Source: Rahnella sp. AA
GTDB lineage: Bacteria > Pseudomonadota > Gammaproteobacteria > Enterobacterales > Enterobacteriaceae
DNA: 64,000 bases
Reading direction: 5' to 3'
Assembly: GCF_002834385.1 (NCBI RefSeq)
Contig: NZ_PITQ01000008.1
Coordinates: 1-64,000 of the forward strand
Both the position numbers and the translations under genes were made by a program. The notes below the pieces were generated by a model. The model saw nothing but the letters and a program-made list of their open reading frames with translations, was not told the DNA's origin and did not search any database. Shown one piece after another: positions 36,024-44,523 of this stretch (the stretch's first letter is position 1; each line of letters opens with the position of its first letter).

Positions 36024-37862
36024 ATGACGCTGAAAAAAATAAATACCGACAATCCGCTGCGTACCCGCGACGATGTACAACATCTGCTTAATGATTTACT
36101 GGCCGCCGTTTCGCCCTATACGCAAGAAGGCAAAAGCGGAATCGACCTCGGCAATACCACCACGCATTACGGTAAAGAGATTGCCAAAATGGAAGCGCTG
36201 TCACGTATGTTGTGGGGGATTTTCCCGCTGCTGGCCGGTGGCGGTGAATGCCCGGATTTACCGTTTTACATCAATGCGATCCGTTTCGGTACTGACCCGC
36301 AGCATCCGCAATACTGGGGGGAAATCCGCGATTTTGATCAGCGTTGCGTAGAAATGGCGGCGTTTGGCGTCGGGCTGGCATTGCTGGATAAACGCCTGCT
36401 GAATCATTTTTCGGTGCAGGAACAGCAAAACCTTGCCGACTGGCTGAATCAGGGACGTGATGCCATCATCCCCAATAATAACTGGAACTTTTTCCCGATC
36501 ATGGTGCAGATGGGTTTTAAACAGGCCGGAATGCCGTGGGATAAATCCGCCGTGGCTGCACGCTTTGCGCTGATGGAAACTTATTATCTTGGCGAGGGTT
36601 GGTATTCCGACGGACCGGGGCGCCCGCGTGATTACTATATTTCCATGGCCTTCCATTATTACGGCCTGATTTACGCACAAAATATGGCCGACGTGGATGC
36701 CCCGCGCGCCGCCGTGCTCAGGGAACGTGCGCAACAGTTTGCGCAGGATTTCATCACGATGTTTTCCGCCAGCGGTGCCGCCGTGCCGTTCGGCCGCAGC
36801 CTGACTTATCGCTTTGCCGAAGCCGCCTTCTGGAGCGCCGCCGCGTACAGCAAGCTGGAGGTGTTCACGCCGGGCATCGTGAAAGGCGTAATTTTGCGCC
36901 ATCTGCGACACTGGCTGAAACAGCCGATTTTCGACCGCGACGGCGTGCTTAGCATTGGCTATCACGCGCCAAATCTGGCGATGGCCGAAGACTACAACGC
37001 GCCAGGTTCGCCATACTGGGCGTGCAAACTGTTTCTGGTGCTGGCTCTGCCGCAGGACGACGCGTTCTGGGAGGCAGAAGAAGCCCCGTTGCCAGAATTG
37101 GCAAACGCCCGCTGTATTCCTCATGCCAGCCAGATCCTGACACGTGATGCCGCAGGCCAGCACGTTGTGATGCTCACGTCAGGGCAAATCGAGCTGAATA
37201 ACTTCGTCAACACTGAGGCCAAATACACTAAGTTCGCTTACTCCAGCCAGTTTGGTTTTACGATCGATCGTGGACGTTTTGGATTAAATCACGCCGGTTG
37301 CGATTCCCTGCTGATGTTCTCGGAAAACGACGGCTATTTTCGCGGACGCCGCGACTGCGCCGAAACGCATATCACCGAATCAATGATTTATTCCCGCTGG
37401 CTGCCGTGGCACGACGTCACTGTACGAACCTGGCTGATCCCGTGCGGAGACTGGCACCTGCGCGTTCACCATGTCGAAAACCAGCGTCCCCTGACGTCGG
37501 CGGAAGGTGGTTTTGCAGTGATTCAGGAACCGGCGACGCTTACGGAAATCTCTCTCGACGGGCGGTCTGTCACCGTCAGTGCCCGCAACGGCATCAGCCG
37601 GATTGTCTGTCTCGATGACGTCGCACCGCGCAACGCCGACACCGTCGTGACCCCGCCGAACAGCAGCATTATGTTTGCCGAAACCGCCTCAGTCCCGCTT
37701 CTGACCGGTGCGCTCCCTGCCGGCTCACACTGGCTGATCACCGCCGTTTGCGCCTCCGCCACGCAGGATATTCACAGTCTGGTAGCGCCGGAAGTGGTTC
37801 GTGAGGGAAAGCAACTGCGCTGGCACTCTCCGGGACACAGCGGACAAATCACGCTGCGTTGA
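36024..37862 (+). CDS. DUF2264 protein of an oligosaccharide-utilisation operon
   Basis: A 612-residue cytoplasmic protein of the DUF2264 family. The N-terminal 350-400 residues are helical with aromatic-rich motifs (N-N-N-W-N-F-F-P, Y-Y-L-G-E-G-W-Y-S-D-G-P-G-R-P-R-D-Y-Y) that look like an alpha/alpha-toroid glycan-active fold. The C-terminal part is beta-rich. There is no signal peptide. I use the ATG at 36024 with GGGAG upstream; a longer frame from 35601 lies antisense to the AraC gene. The family is not biochemically defined to my knowledge, but the following LacY-like symporter and GH88 unsaturated glucuronyl hydrolase make a glycan-degrading role likely. Confidence 0.8.
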   Translation: MTLKKINTDNPLRTRDDVQHLLNDLLAAVSPYTQEGKSGIDLGNTTTHYGKEIAKMEALSRMLWGIFPLLAGGGECPDLPFYINAIRFGTDPQHPQYWGEIRDFDQRCVEMAAFGVGLALLDKRLLNHFSVQEQQNLADWLNQGRDAIIPNNNWNFFPIMVQMGFKQAGMPWDKSAVAARFALMETYYLGEGWYSDGPGRPRDYYISMAFHYYGLIYAQNMADVDAPRAAVLRERAQQFAQDFITMFSASGAAVPFGRSLTYRFAEAAFWSAAAYSKLEVFTPGIVKGVILRHLRHWLKQPIFDRDGVLSIGYHAPNLAMAEDYNAPGSPYWACKLFLVLALPQDDAFWEAEEAPLPELANARCIPHASQILTRDAAGQHVVMLTSGQIELNNFVNTEAKYTKFAYSSQFGFTIDRGRFGLNHAGCDSLLMFSENDGYFRGRRDCAETHITESMIYSRWLPWHDVTVRTWLIPCGDWHLRVHHVENQRPLTSAEGGFAVIQEPATLTEISLDGRSVTVSARNGISRIVCLDDVAPRNADTVVTPPNSSIMFAETASVPLLTGALPAGSHWLITAVCASATQDIHSLVAPEVVREGKQLRWHSPGHSGQITLR

Positions 37863-37905
37863 AATTCCGCGCTCTGTTTCGTCATAAATGTCTTCAGGAG
37901 CCATT

Positions 37906-39192
37906 ATGAAAGCGATAAAAACCGCCAGTAAGTCGGCGTATTACAAAATGAGCGGCTTTATATTCCTGTACTTCTTCACCTGGTCCTCGAGCTTCGGGCT
38001 TTATGCGCTGTGGCTTGGGCAAAAGGCCGGGCTGGACAGCGTCAGTATCGGTACCGTGTTTGCAATAAACGGCGTATTTGCCGTGATCATGAAACCGGTT
38101 TATGGCTACATCATGGACAAGATCGGCATGAGCAAATCCCTGCTCTATTTTGTTGTACTGGTTTCCGCCCTGATGGCACCGTTTTTCATTTTCGTTTACC
38201 AGCCACTGCTCGACAGCCACCTGATGGCCGGGATTATCGTCGGCGCGCTGTATCTGAGCCTGGGCTGGTACGCCGGTGTCGCCGCATCCGAATCCTATGC
38301 AGACCGTTTCAGCCGTCTGTATCACATGGAGTTTGGTCAGGTTCGTATGTGGGGTTCCCTTGGCTGGGCATTGGCGGCGTCGTTTTCCGGCGTGTTATTT
38401 AACCTTTCCCCTGCCTGGAACTTTGGCCTGAGCAGTGCGACATCACTGGTGATGTTGTGCGTTCTGTTGTCGCTGAAAATCGGTGAGGAAGAGCTTAAAA
38501 ATAACGATGTGATCTCACAGCAAAAAATCGTGTTCAGCGATGTCATTTTGCTGCTGAAAAACCGCAAATTCTGGATGTTCTCGCTGTATGTGGCGGGTGT
38601 CGCATGGATGATGTTCGTCGCCGAACAGCAGTTCTCGCGCTACTTCGTCACCTTCTTTGACACAAAAGAACAAGGCAACGCGTGGTATGGCTATCTGAGC
38701 ACCGTGCAGTCTGGCCTTGAGTTTCTGATGATGATGGTGATCCCTTTCCTGGTGAACTATTTCGGGGCCAAGAAAAGCCTGCTGCTGGTAGGGGCACTGG
38801 TGGGATTACGCCTGATCGCCTCCGGCCTGACCAGCGATCCGCTGCTGATCTCAATCATCAAACCGTTCTACGGGCTGGAAATCGCACTACTGCTGGTGTC
38901 GGTCTTCAAGTATATCGCTGAACATTTCAGCAAACGCGTTAATGCCACCATGTATCTGCTTGGCTATCAGGCCATGATCTATGTCGGCTCGATTGTGGTT
39001 GCCCCACCTGCCGGTTATTTCTATGACCGCATCGGCTTTGAGCACACTTATCTGATTATGGGCGGCATCGCGCTGTGCTTTACGCTGATTTCAGCCTTCA
39101 CGTTATCCGCCTGCCACAGCCAGCGTTCCGGCACACCGGCCCCCGCGGTGACGCTTGAAAACAGTGCTGAACTGGCACCGTTGAAACGCTAA
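37906..39192 (+). CDS. Oligosaccharide:H+ symporter, LacY-related MFS family
   Basis: A 428-residue MFS permease with twelve predicted helices. The N-terminus (S-G-F-I-F-L-Y-F-F-T-W-S-S-S-F-G-L-Y) and the loop motif K-P-V-Y-G-Y-I-M-D-K-I-G resemble the oligosaccharide:proton symporters (LacY, RafB, RhiT-like). It probably imports the unsaturated oligosaccharide later cleaved by the GH88 enzyme. Start ATG 37906 has AGGAG six bases upstream. It is 43 bases after the DUF2264 gene and 24 bases before the GH88 gene, forming one operon. Confidence 0.87.
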   Translation: MKAIKTASKSAYYKMSGFIFLYFFTWSSSFGLYALWLGQKAGLDSVSIGTVFAINGVFAVIMKPVYGYIMDKIGMSKSLLYFVVLVSALMAPFFIFVYQPLLDSHLMAGIIVGALYLSLGWYAGVAASESYADRFSRLYHMEFGQVRMWGSLGWALAASFSGVLFNLSPAWNFGLSSATSLVMLCVLLSLKIGEEELKNNDVISQQKIVFSDVILLLKNRKFWMFSLYVAGVAWMMFVAEQQFSRYFVTFFDTKEQGNAWYGYLSTVQSGLEFLMMMVIPFLVNYFGAKKSLLLVGALVGLRLIASGLTSDPLLISIIKPFYGLEIALLLVSVFKYIAEHFSKRVNATMYLLGYQAMIYVGSIVVAPPAGYFYDRIGFEHTYLIMGGIALCFTLISAFTLSACHSQRSGTPAPAVTLENSAELAPLKR

Positions 39193-39216
39193 ATCTTTAA
39201 AAAGGAAGAAGAGATA

Positions 39217-40404
39217 ATGATGAACATCGCAAAAGAGAAGTTACGCCCTGTTGAACTCAACCAGCTGGACCGGATTGCTTTCACGCAAAAAATGCAGCGC
39301 GCCCGTGAGAATGTGCTGAGCAAAATCTCACGCAATCTGGATAAATTCGGCGATAAATTCCCGGCTGAGAACTGCGAAAAAGACCATTATCCGCTGACCG
39401 ACAATGTGGAATGGACCACCAGTTTCTGGACCGGACAGCTGTGGCTGGCATGGGAAATGACCGGCGATGACCGCTACCGGGTGGCCGCTGAGAAGCAGGT
39501 GACGTCATTTGGCAACCGCATCGCCAACCGGATTGATACCGCAACGCACGATCTCGGTTTTCTCTACAGCTTATCCTGCGTCAGCGCCTTCAGGCTGACC
39601 GGCAACCGTCAGGCGCGCGGCTTCGCGCTGCTGGCCGCAGAGGCACTGATGGAGCGTTTTAATACCAAAGCGAAAATCATTCAGGCCTGGGGGGACTTAA
39701 ACGATCCGGAGCAAGCAGGCAGGATGATCATCGACTGCAATATGAACCTGCCGCTGCTGTACTGGGCCAGCGAACAAACCGGTGAGCCGCGCTTTGCCGA
39801 CGCAGCGCTCGCGCATGCGCAACAGGCGGCGAAATATATCATCCGCCCTGACGCCTCGACGTATCACACGTACTACATGGATACGGCAACCGGTGAACCG
39901 CGTTTCGGCAATACGCATCAGGGATATTCCGACGACTCTTGCTGGTCACGCGGTCAGGCCTGGGGGATTTACGGCTTCCTGCTCAGCTACCGTTACACCG
40001 GCGACGCCAGCCAGGTTGAGCTGTCACGGCGTCTGGCGCATTATTTCCTCAACCGTTTGCCCGAAGACGATGTGTGTCACTGGGATTTAGCGTTGCTGGG
40101 AACCGATGCCGTCCGCGACAGTTCAGCGGCAGCTATCGCCGTTTGTGGCCTGTTAAGCCTGGCCACGATCCTGCCCGCTACGGACGATAAGCGCGCCTGC
40201 TATGAAGAAATGGCGCTGCGTATTATGGATTCCCTGACGGATAATTATCTGGCGGCGGAACAGGAAGACTGTGACGGATTACTTAAGCATTCCGTCTATC
40301 ACATGGCGAGTGGCAAAGGCGTAGACCAATGTTGCAGCTGGGGTGACTATTTTTACGTGGAAGCCCTGACCCGTCTGACGCAATGCTGGCAATCCTACTG
40401 GTAA
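39217..40404 (+). CDS. GH88 unsaturated glucuronyl/galacturonyl hydrolase
   Basis: A 395-residue cytoplasmic enzyme of glycoside hydrolase family 88, which hydrates the 4,5-double bond of unsaturated uronic acid ends left by polysaccharide lyases. The two catalytic Asp are identifiable: Asp112 (H-D-L-G-F) and Asp173 (I-I-D-C-N-M-N). They are 61 residues apart, as are Asp88 and Asp149 of Bacillus UGL. Trp-rich segments (W-T-T-S-F-W-T-G-Q-L-W) line the toroid. There is no signal peptide, so the substrate must be imported, consistent with the upstream symporter. The natural glycan (pectic rhamnogalacturonan or a glycosaminoglycan-like polymer) is not determined. Confidence 0.9.
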   Translation: MMNIAKEKLRPVELNQLDRIAFTQKMQRARENVLSKISRNLDKFGDKFPAENCEKDHYPLTDNVEWTTSFWTGQLWLAWEMTGDDRYRVAAEKQVTSFGNRIANRIDTATHDLGFLYSLSCVSAFRLTGNRQARGFALLAAEALMERFNTKAKIIQAWGDLNDPEQAGRMIIDCNMNLPLLYWASEQTGEPRFADAALAHAQQAAKYIIRPDASTYHTYYMDTATGEPRFGNTHQGYSDDSCWSRGQAWGIYGFLLSYRYTGDASQVELSRRLAHYFLNRLPEDDVCHWDLALLGTDAVRDSSAAAIAVCGLLSLATILPATDDKRACYEEMALRIMDSLTDNYLAAEQEDCDGLLKHSVYHMASGKGVDQCCSWGDYFYVEALTRLTQCWQSYW

Positions 40405-40794
40405 GCTCTGAGACGCGGCGCTGACACGCTGCGTCCTGTTTTATTGCCATTTTTCATTCGTGAATTGTTTTAAAGGATTGCAGCCCTCATCATTCACCCG
40501 TTGAGTATTCCCGATTGTTACAGTAACAACCCAATTAATAAGCATTTCTTCTATGTCCTTACATCTATTAGGAATAGTCTGAATTGTTAACATTTTTTTG
40601 TTCAGTGACAAAGTTAATCCTGACATAAACCAAATTAATCAAAGCCCCGCATACCACCAGATGGCGAAAAATAACACTTCCACCCACCCGTTTTTCGTGC
40701 AAAAAGTAGAGTCAGCACGCAGTGTGTGCGTTTTGTGCTGACACCAAAGAATCCAATCATTATGCAGAACAAGGACGTCCTATGAGGACTTACT
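40405..40794. other. rcsA upstream regulatory region
   Basis: A 390-base gap between the GH88 gene and rcsA. It contains a candidate RcsAB box at 40569-40582, a palindrome AGGACGTCCT at 40772-40781 close to the rcsA ribosome site AGGA (40785-40788), and otherwise AT-rich sequence. I see no terminator that clearly ends the oligosaccharide operon. Confidence 0.55.
40569..40582 (+). promoter_or_regulatory. Candidate RcsAB box for rcsA autoactivation
   Basis: TAGGAATAGTCTGA matches the RcsAB consensus TAAGAATATTCCTA at 10 of 14 positions, with the central GAATA block intact. It lies about 213 bases before the rcsA start. In Escherichia coli rcsA is also autoactivated through a far-upstream RcsAB box. 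Confidence 0.55.
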
Positions 40795-41409
40795 ATGCAA
40801 ACGATAATCTTGGATCCATGCCGGTATACCCGCCTCGGGTTGCAACAACTTCTCACCAGCGAACAGGACATCCGTTACGCCAGCAATTTTGACCAACTGT
40901 TGTCCGGTTGCAACAAGCTGAGCCCCTCAGTGGTTTTTATTAACGAAGATTGCATGTCCCCGCATTCAGACAATAAACAACGTCTGAATGAATTGATCAC
41001 TGACTACCCTGACACGCTATTTTTTATTTTTATGTCCCAGACGCGAATTCATTTCGAAGAATATATTTTTGTTCGTAAGAACGTGATTATTACCTCGAAA
41101 TCAATTAAGACGGAGACGCTCAGGCAACTGCTTAACCACCCGTTGCTGCCGCAGGCTCAAAATCCTTACAGCACCGGAACACTGGATATCAGGCCGGTTA
41201 TACTAAGCCGCTCTGAATCTGCCATGCTCAGAATGTGGATGTCTGGCAACGGAACAATGGAAATATCCGATAAGTTACAAATTAAAACTAAAACGGTGTC
41301 TTCTTATAAGGGAAATATTAAACGGAAAATAAAGTCACCGAACAAGCATATTATTTATCACGTCGTCCGTTTATGTGATCAGCTCACCAACGGGATCTAT
41401 GTGAATTAA
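40795..41409 (+). CDS. rcsA: Transcriptional activator of capsule synthesis RcsA
   Basis: A 204-residue LuxR-type protein that matches RcsA in several blocks: Y-T-R-L-G-L near the start, P-S-V-V-F-I-N-E-D-C in the middle, and the C-terminal helix-turn-helix with K-T-V-S-S-Y-K-G-N-I-K-R-K-I-K followed by I-Y-H-V-V-R-L and N-G-I-Y-V-N. RcsA pairs with RcsB to activate exopolysaccharide genes and is a Lon substrate in Escherichia coli. Length is near the 207 residues known there. The receiver-like N-terminus lacks the usual phospho-acceptor set. The dsrB gene lies downstream as in Escherichia coli, but a chemoreceptor gene separates them here. Confidence 0.93.
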   Translation: MQTIILDPCRYTRLGLQQLLTSEQDIRYASNFDQLLSGCNKLSPSVVFINEDCMSPHSDNKQRLNELITDYPDTLFFIFMSQTRIHFEEYIFVRKNVIITSKSIKTETLRQLLNHPLLPQAQNPYSTGTLDIRPVILSRSESAMLRMWMSGNGTMEISDKLQIKTKTVSSYKGNIKRKIKSPNKHIIYHVVRLCDQLTNGIYVN

Positions 41410-41653
41410 TCGCCTCTCCTCTGGTTCTTGCTACAGGCTATGCGCATGCGTGGCCTGTAGCGATCGCCCCAATCTCTGAAAATGAGATCTCCTCCACAAA
41501 TATAAACTGAATCCCCCCGCACGAATGCCGATGACAACTTATGGCGCTTTCTTTTCGTCACGTCAGGACTTGCCCGCTGGCAATGCCTATATCGCTGTCA
41601 CTTACCGCCCGGAACAGGTGGTATGCAGGATCATCAGAGCGGAACAAAATAAA

Positions 41654-43354
41654 ATGGATACTCCTACATTCTTAAGCACCAGAACCTCGTTCATCAGCAA
41701 TATTCGACTTATCACCCTGATCAGCCTGATTCTTACCGGGATCCTTTTCCTTTTTGCCATCTCAATCGGCACCTCCAGTTTCTTTTTAAAACAAAGCAAT
41801 GCCGCACTGGCAAACGCGACCCAGGAACTGCAAATCCGTCTGGCGTTATCTAACAGCTCTAACCACCTGCGCACAGCGCGTTTATTACTGATTCAGGCCG
41901 CCGCAGCCGCCCGCGTTGGCGATCAGGACGTCTTTAATCAGAACCTGACTGACGCTGCCAGTCGAATCAAACAGTCGCAGTCCTCGTTTGACAGCTATAT
42001 CAACCGTCCGAACAAAACCGATAAAGACCTGGCGCTGGATGAGCCGCTGAAAAAAGCCTACAACGACTATCTGAGCAAAGGCATGACGCCGATGCTTGAA
42101 TCCGCCAGACAGGCTCATTTCGAAGAGGTGATTTCTCAGGAAGCCGATACCGTGCGCGGATTAGACCTGGCTAACAATGTGCCGTTGCTGGCCGCCATTG
42201 CCTATCGCACAGAAACAGCCAATGCGATTAATGACCAGGCACAGCGCAATGCCATACTGGGTTATACCCTGATGGGCGGGGGATTCTTACTGGCACTGGT
42301 GCTGACATTCATCACTTATCTGGTCATGCGCAAAGTCATCATTAACCCGCTTAACCGCCTGGTTACACGTATCCAGAAAATTGCTGAAGGGGATTTGACT
42401 CAGCACGCACAAGGCGCTGGTCGTAATGAAATCGGCGTGCTGAGCAGTAATGTGGACCAGATGCAGTCTTCCCTGGCTTCCACGGTACTGACCGTGCGCG
42501 AAGGTGCGGTATCCATTTATCAGGGCTCGACTGAAATCGCTTCCGGCAATACCGATCTCTCTTCCCGTACTGAACAGCAGGCGGCAGCGTTGGAAGAAAC
42601 TGCTGCCAGCATGGAACAGCTGACAGCAACCGTTAAGCAGAACTCTGAAAACGCACATCATGCCAGCAAGCTGGCTGCAGATGCCTCCAACAAAGCGCAA
42701 AAAGGCGGCAACATTGTGGCTGATGTGGTCAGCACAATGGATAAAATTTCCCGCAGTTCGACCAAAATTGCTGAAATTACCAATGTGATCAACAGCATCG
42801 CTTTCCAGACCAATATTCTGGCACTGAATGCCGCTGTTGAAGCCGCCCGCGCCGGTGAACAAGGCCGTGGATTTGCCGTCGTGGCGAGCGAAGTGCGCAG
42901 CCTGGCACAACGCAGTGCGCAGGCCGCAAAAGAAATCGAAGCGCTGATCGAAGAATCGGTAGATTACGTGGGCGAAGGCAGTATTTTGGTAGGTGATGCC
43001 GGGGACACGATGTCAGAAATCGTCACCGCAGTCAGCCATGTAACGGATATTATGGGCGAAATCGCGTCAGCTTCTGATGAACAAAGCCGTGGGATCAGCC
43101 AGGTCAGCCAGGCGGTATCCGAAATGGATGGCGTCACTCAGCAAAACGCCTCACTGGTCCAGGAGGCTTCTGCCGCTGCGGCTTCGCTGGAAGAACAGGC
43201 TGCCCGACTGACGCAGGCTGTCGCAGTATTTCGTCTCGATAATGCTGCGCAAAGCGTCACCGCTAAGCGTCAGCCGCCATCCCGTACCCTGCCCGTTCCT
43301 GCATCACGTTCATCCAAAGGCGTAAACGACGCACCTAACTGGGAAACGTTCTGA
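41654..43354 (+). CDS. Methyl-accepting chemotaxis protein, Tsr/Tar type
   Basis: A 566-residue chemoreceptor. TM1 spans about residues 17-40, followed by a periplasmic four-helix-bundle ligand domain (about 45-195), TM2 near 200-225 ([10 protein letters not shown]), HAMP and the cytoplasmic signalling hairpin with the conserved tip [20 protein letters not shown]. The protein ends in N-W-E-T-F, the exact CheR/CheB docking pentapeptide of high-abundance receptors. I chose the ATG at 41654 because the upstream 43 codons are not receptor-like. The ligand is unknown. It has its own terminator at 43391-43426 and no che or fli genes are adjacent. Confidence 0.92.
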   Translation: MDTPTFLSTRTSFISNIRLITLISLILTGILFLFAISIGTSSFFLKQSNAALANATQELQIRLALSNSSNHLRTARLLLIQAAAAARVGDQDVFNQNLTDAASRIKQSQSSFDSYINRPNKTDKDLALDEPLKKAYNDYLSKGMTPMLESARQAHFEEVISQEADTVRGLDLANNVPLLAAIAYRTETANAINDQAQRNAILGYTLMGGGFLLALVLTFITYLVMRKVIINPLNRLVTRIQKIAEGDLTQHAQGAGRNEIGVLSSNVDQMQSSLASTVLTVREGAVSIYQGSTEIASGNTDLSSRTEQQAAALEETAASMEQLTATVKQNSENAHHASKLAADASNKAQKGGNIVADVVSTMDKISRSSTKIAEITNVINSIAFQTNILALNAAVEAARAGEQGRGFAVVASEVRSLAQRSAQAAKEIEALIEESVDYVGEGSILVGDAGDTMSEIVTAVSHVTDIMGEIASASDEQSRGISQVSQAVSEMDGVTQQNASLVQEASAAAASLEEQAARLTQAVAVFRLDNAAQSVTAKRQPPSRTLPVPASRSSKGVNDAPNWETF

Positions 43355-43390
43355 TCCCGGCGTGGTCCCGTTTTAAGCCGCCACAAACAA

Positions 43391-43426
43391 AAATACCGGT
43401 GGCCATCATGGCCCCGGTATTTTTTT
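43391..43426 (+). terminator. Terminator after the chemoreceptor gene
   Basis: AAATACCGGTGGCC and GGCCCCGGTATTT form a long stem around ATCAT, followed by a run of Ts at 43420-43426. Confidence 0.85.
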
Positions 43427-43467
43427 ATTCAAAGAAGACGTTCACAGACCGGGAGCTTGCGCGATTG

Positions 43468-43665
43468 TCACTCTGTCCCTTCGCGCGGCTCGACAAAAGT
43501 ACCATCTTTAGTATCACCTTCATTGAAGAACCAGATACCTGCCGGGTAATCTTCCAGCGACACCAGATACATCACGCCTTCGTAAAATTCCTCTATTGCT
43601 AATATTTTACCTTCGCGACGTGGTCCGCCGTCAGTTTTTACTGTGACAAGATCATTAACTTTCAT
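43468..43665 (-). CDS. dsrB: DsrB protein
   Basis: A 65-residue cytoplasmic protein almost identical in plan to Escherichia coli Dsr[18 protein letters not shown] at the start and [17 protein letters not shown] in the middle. Its molecular function is not established; in Escherichia coli the gene lies next to rcsA and the DsrA small RNA. It is transcribed toward the chemoreceptor gene and ends with a Glu-rich tail. The neighbourhood supports the assignment of rcsA. Confidence 0.93.
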   Translation of the reverse strand: MKVNDLVTVKTDGGPRREGKILAIEEFYEGVMYLVSLEDYPAGIWFFNEGDTKDGTFVEPREGTE

Positions 43666-43814
43666 CAGGTTATCCCATGGTTTTCAATTATCTTTATTGT
43701 AGTACAAAGGCCTGCGTGAAGGAAAAGTTAGCCTGAAAACAGCCAAATAATCTGACGACGCTGTTTTGCATTTTCTTAACACAATGAAGCCAGAATCCTG
43801 ACTCTTATTTCTTT

Positions 43815-43902
43815 TATACTGGCTGCGTGCTCACCCCCGAGGGAGTACATAATGAATGTCATAAGAAATATTTTTGCCCGCCACTATGCGGGCATTTTTT
43901 TT
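43815..43902 (+). ncRNA. Candidate short transcript with promoter, tiny ORF and terminator
   Basis: A TATACT -10 box at 43815-43820 is followed by about 75 bases ending in a terminator: GCCCGC (43876-43881) pairs with GCGGGC (43888-43893) and runs into eight Ts (43895-43902). No good -35 is visible. Within it GGGAG precedes an ATG at 43852 that opens a 21-codon frame running through the terminator. It may be a small RNA, an attenuator-like leader or a micro-protein gene. It sits beyond dsrB, near where dsrA lies in Escherichia coli, but I see no DsrA-like rpoS-pairing sequence. Confidence 0.4.
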
Positions 43903-43917
43903 GCCTGTTGTTGGTGA
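43852..43917 (+). CDS. Possible 21-residue micro-protein or leader peptide
   Basis: ATG at 43852 has GGGAG seven bases upstream. The product would begin M-N-V-I-R-N-I-F-A-R-H-Y and end in a hydrophobic Phe/Cys/Trp stretch. The frame reads across the terminator hairpin of the candidate transcript, so an RNA ended at the T run would lack the stop codon. It could be chance. Confidence 0.25.
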   Translation: MNVIRNIFARHYAGIFFACCW

Positions 43918-43950
43918 AACAGGCGAAAATGGACAAACTTCAGACGTAAA

Positions 43951-43973
43951 AAAACCCGCATGAGCGGGTTTTT
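43951..43973. terminator. Terminator of the cold-shock gene
   Basis: AAAACCCGC (43951-43959), loop ATGA, GCGGGTTTTT (43964-43973). A/T flanks on both sides make it usable in both directions. On the minus strand it ends the csp transcript about 40 bases past the stop. Confidence 0.8.
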
Positions 43974-44014
43974 GTCATCTGTACTTTTATCGCTGAAACA
44001 GCGATAAAGTAAGA

Positions 44015-44224
44015 TTAGATAGCGGTAACGTTAGCCGCAGACGGACCTTTAGCACCGTTCTCGATAGTGAACTGTACGTTCTGGCCTTCAGCCAGGGTCT
44101 TGAAACCTTGATCCTGGATAGCGGAGAAGTGTACGAACACATCTTTGCTGCCGTCAGCAGGAGTGATGAAGCCAAAGCCTTTAGACTCGTTAAACCACTT
44201 AACCTGACCTTTCATCATTGACAT
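44015..44224 (-). CDS. Cold-shock protein, CspC/CspE type
   Basis: A 69-residue single cold-shock domain protein with RNP1 K-G-F-G-F-I and RNP2 V-F-V-H-F. It binds single-stranded RNA and DNA and melts RNA secondary structure. The sequence is intermediate between Escherichia coli CspE (G-F-K-T-L-A-E-G-Q) and CspC ([14 protein letters not shown]), so I do not pick one symbol. AAGG lies nine bases before the ATG. About 300 bases of non-coding sequence separate it from the next gene upstream, leaving room for a long structured 5' leader such as cold-shock genes often have. Confidence 0.93.
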   Translation of the reverse strand: MSMMKGQVKWFNESKGFGFITPADGSKDVFVHFSAIQDQGFKTLAEGQNVQFTIENGAKGPSAANVTAI

Positions 44225-44523
44225 AGGGAATTACCTTTTAAAAATAAATTTCGCCACCATGGGCATGTTATAGCCGGATTTCAGTCGTTACTTATGGAGG
44301 CACTAAGAAGGAAATTCGTCAGAGCAGGGTTATCATGGATAACGCTTTAAATTGGAACAACTTTACTCAGGATGTCGTGCATAAATAGGTCTGTACCACA
44401 GGCCGGTACGTATTTACTCATGACTGCCCTTTAATAGCAACTCTTTTTAATGCAATGCGCGAGTAAAGTCCAAAATTAGCCCGTTTATGTACCAATCAGT
44501 ACAATAGACGTACAATTATAAGG

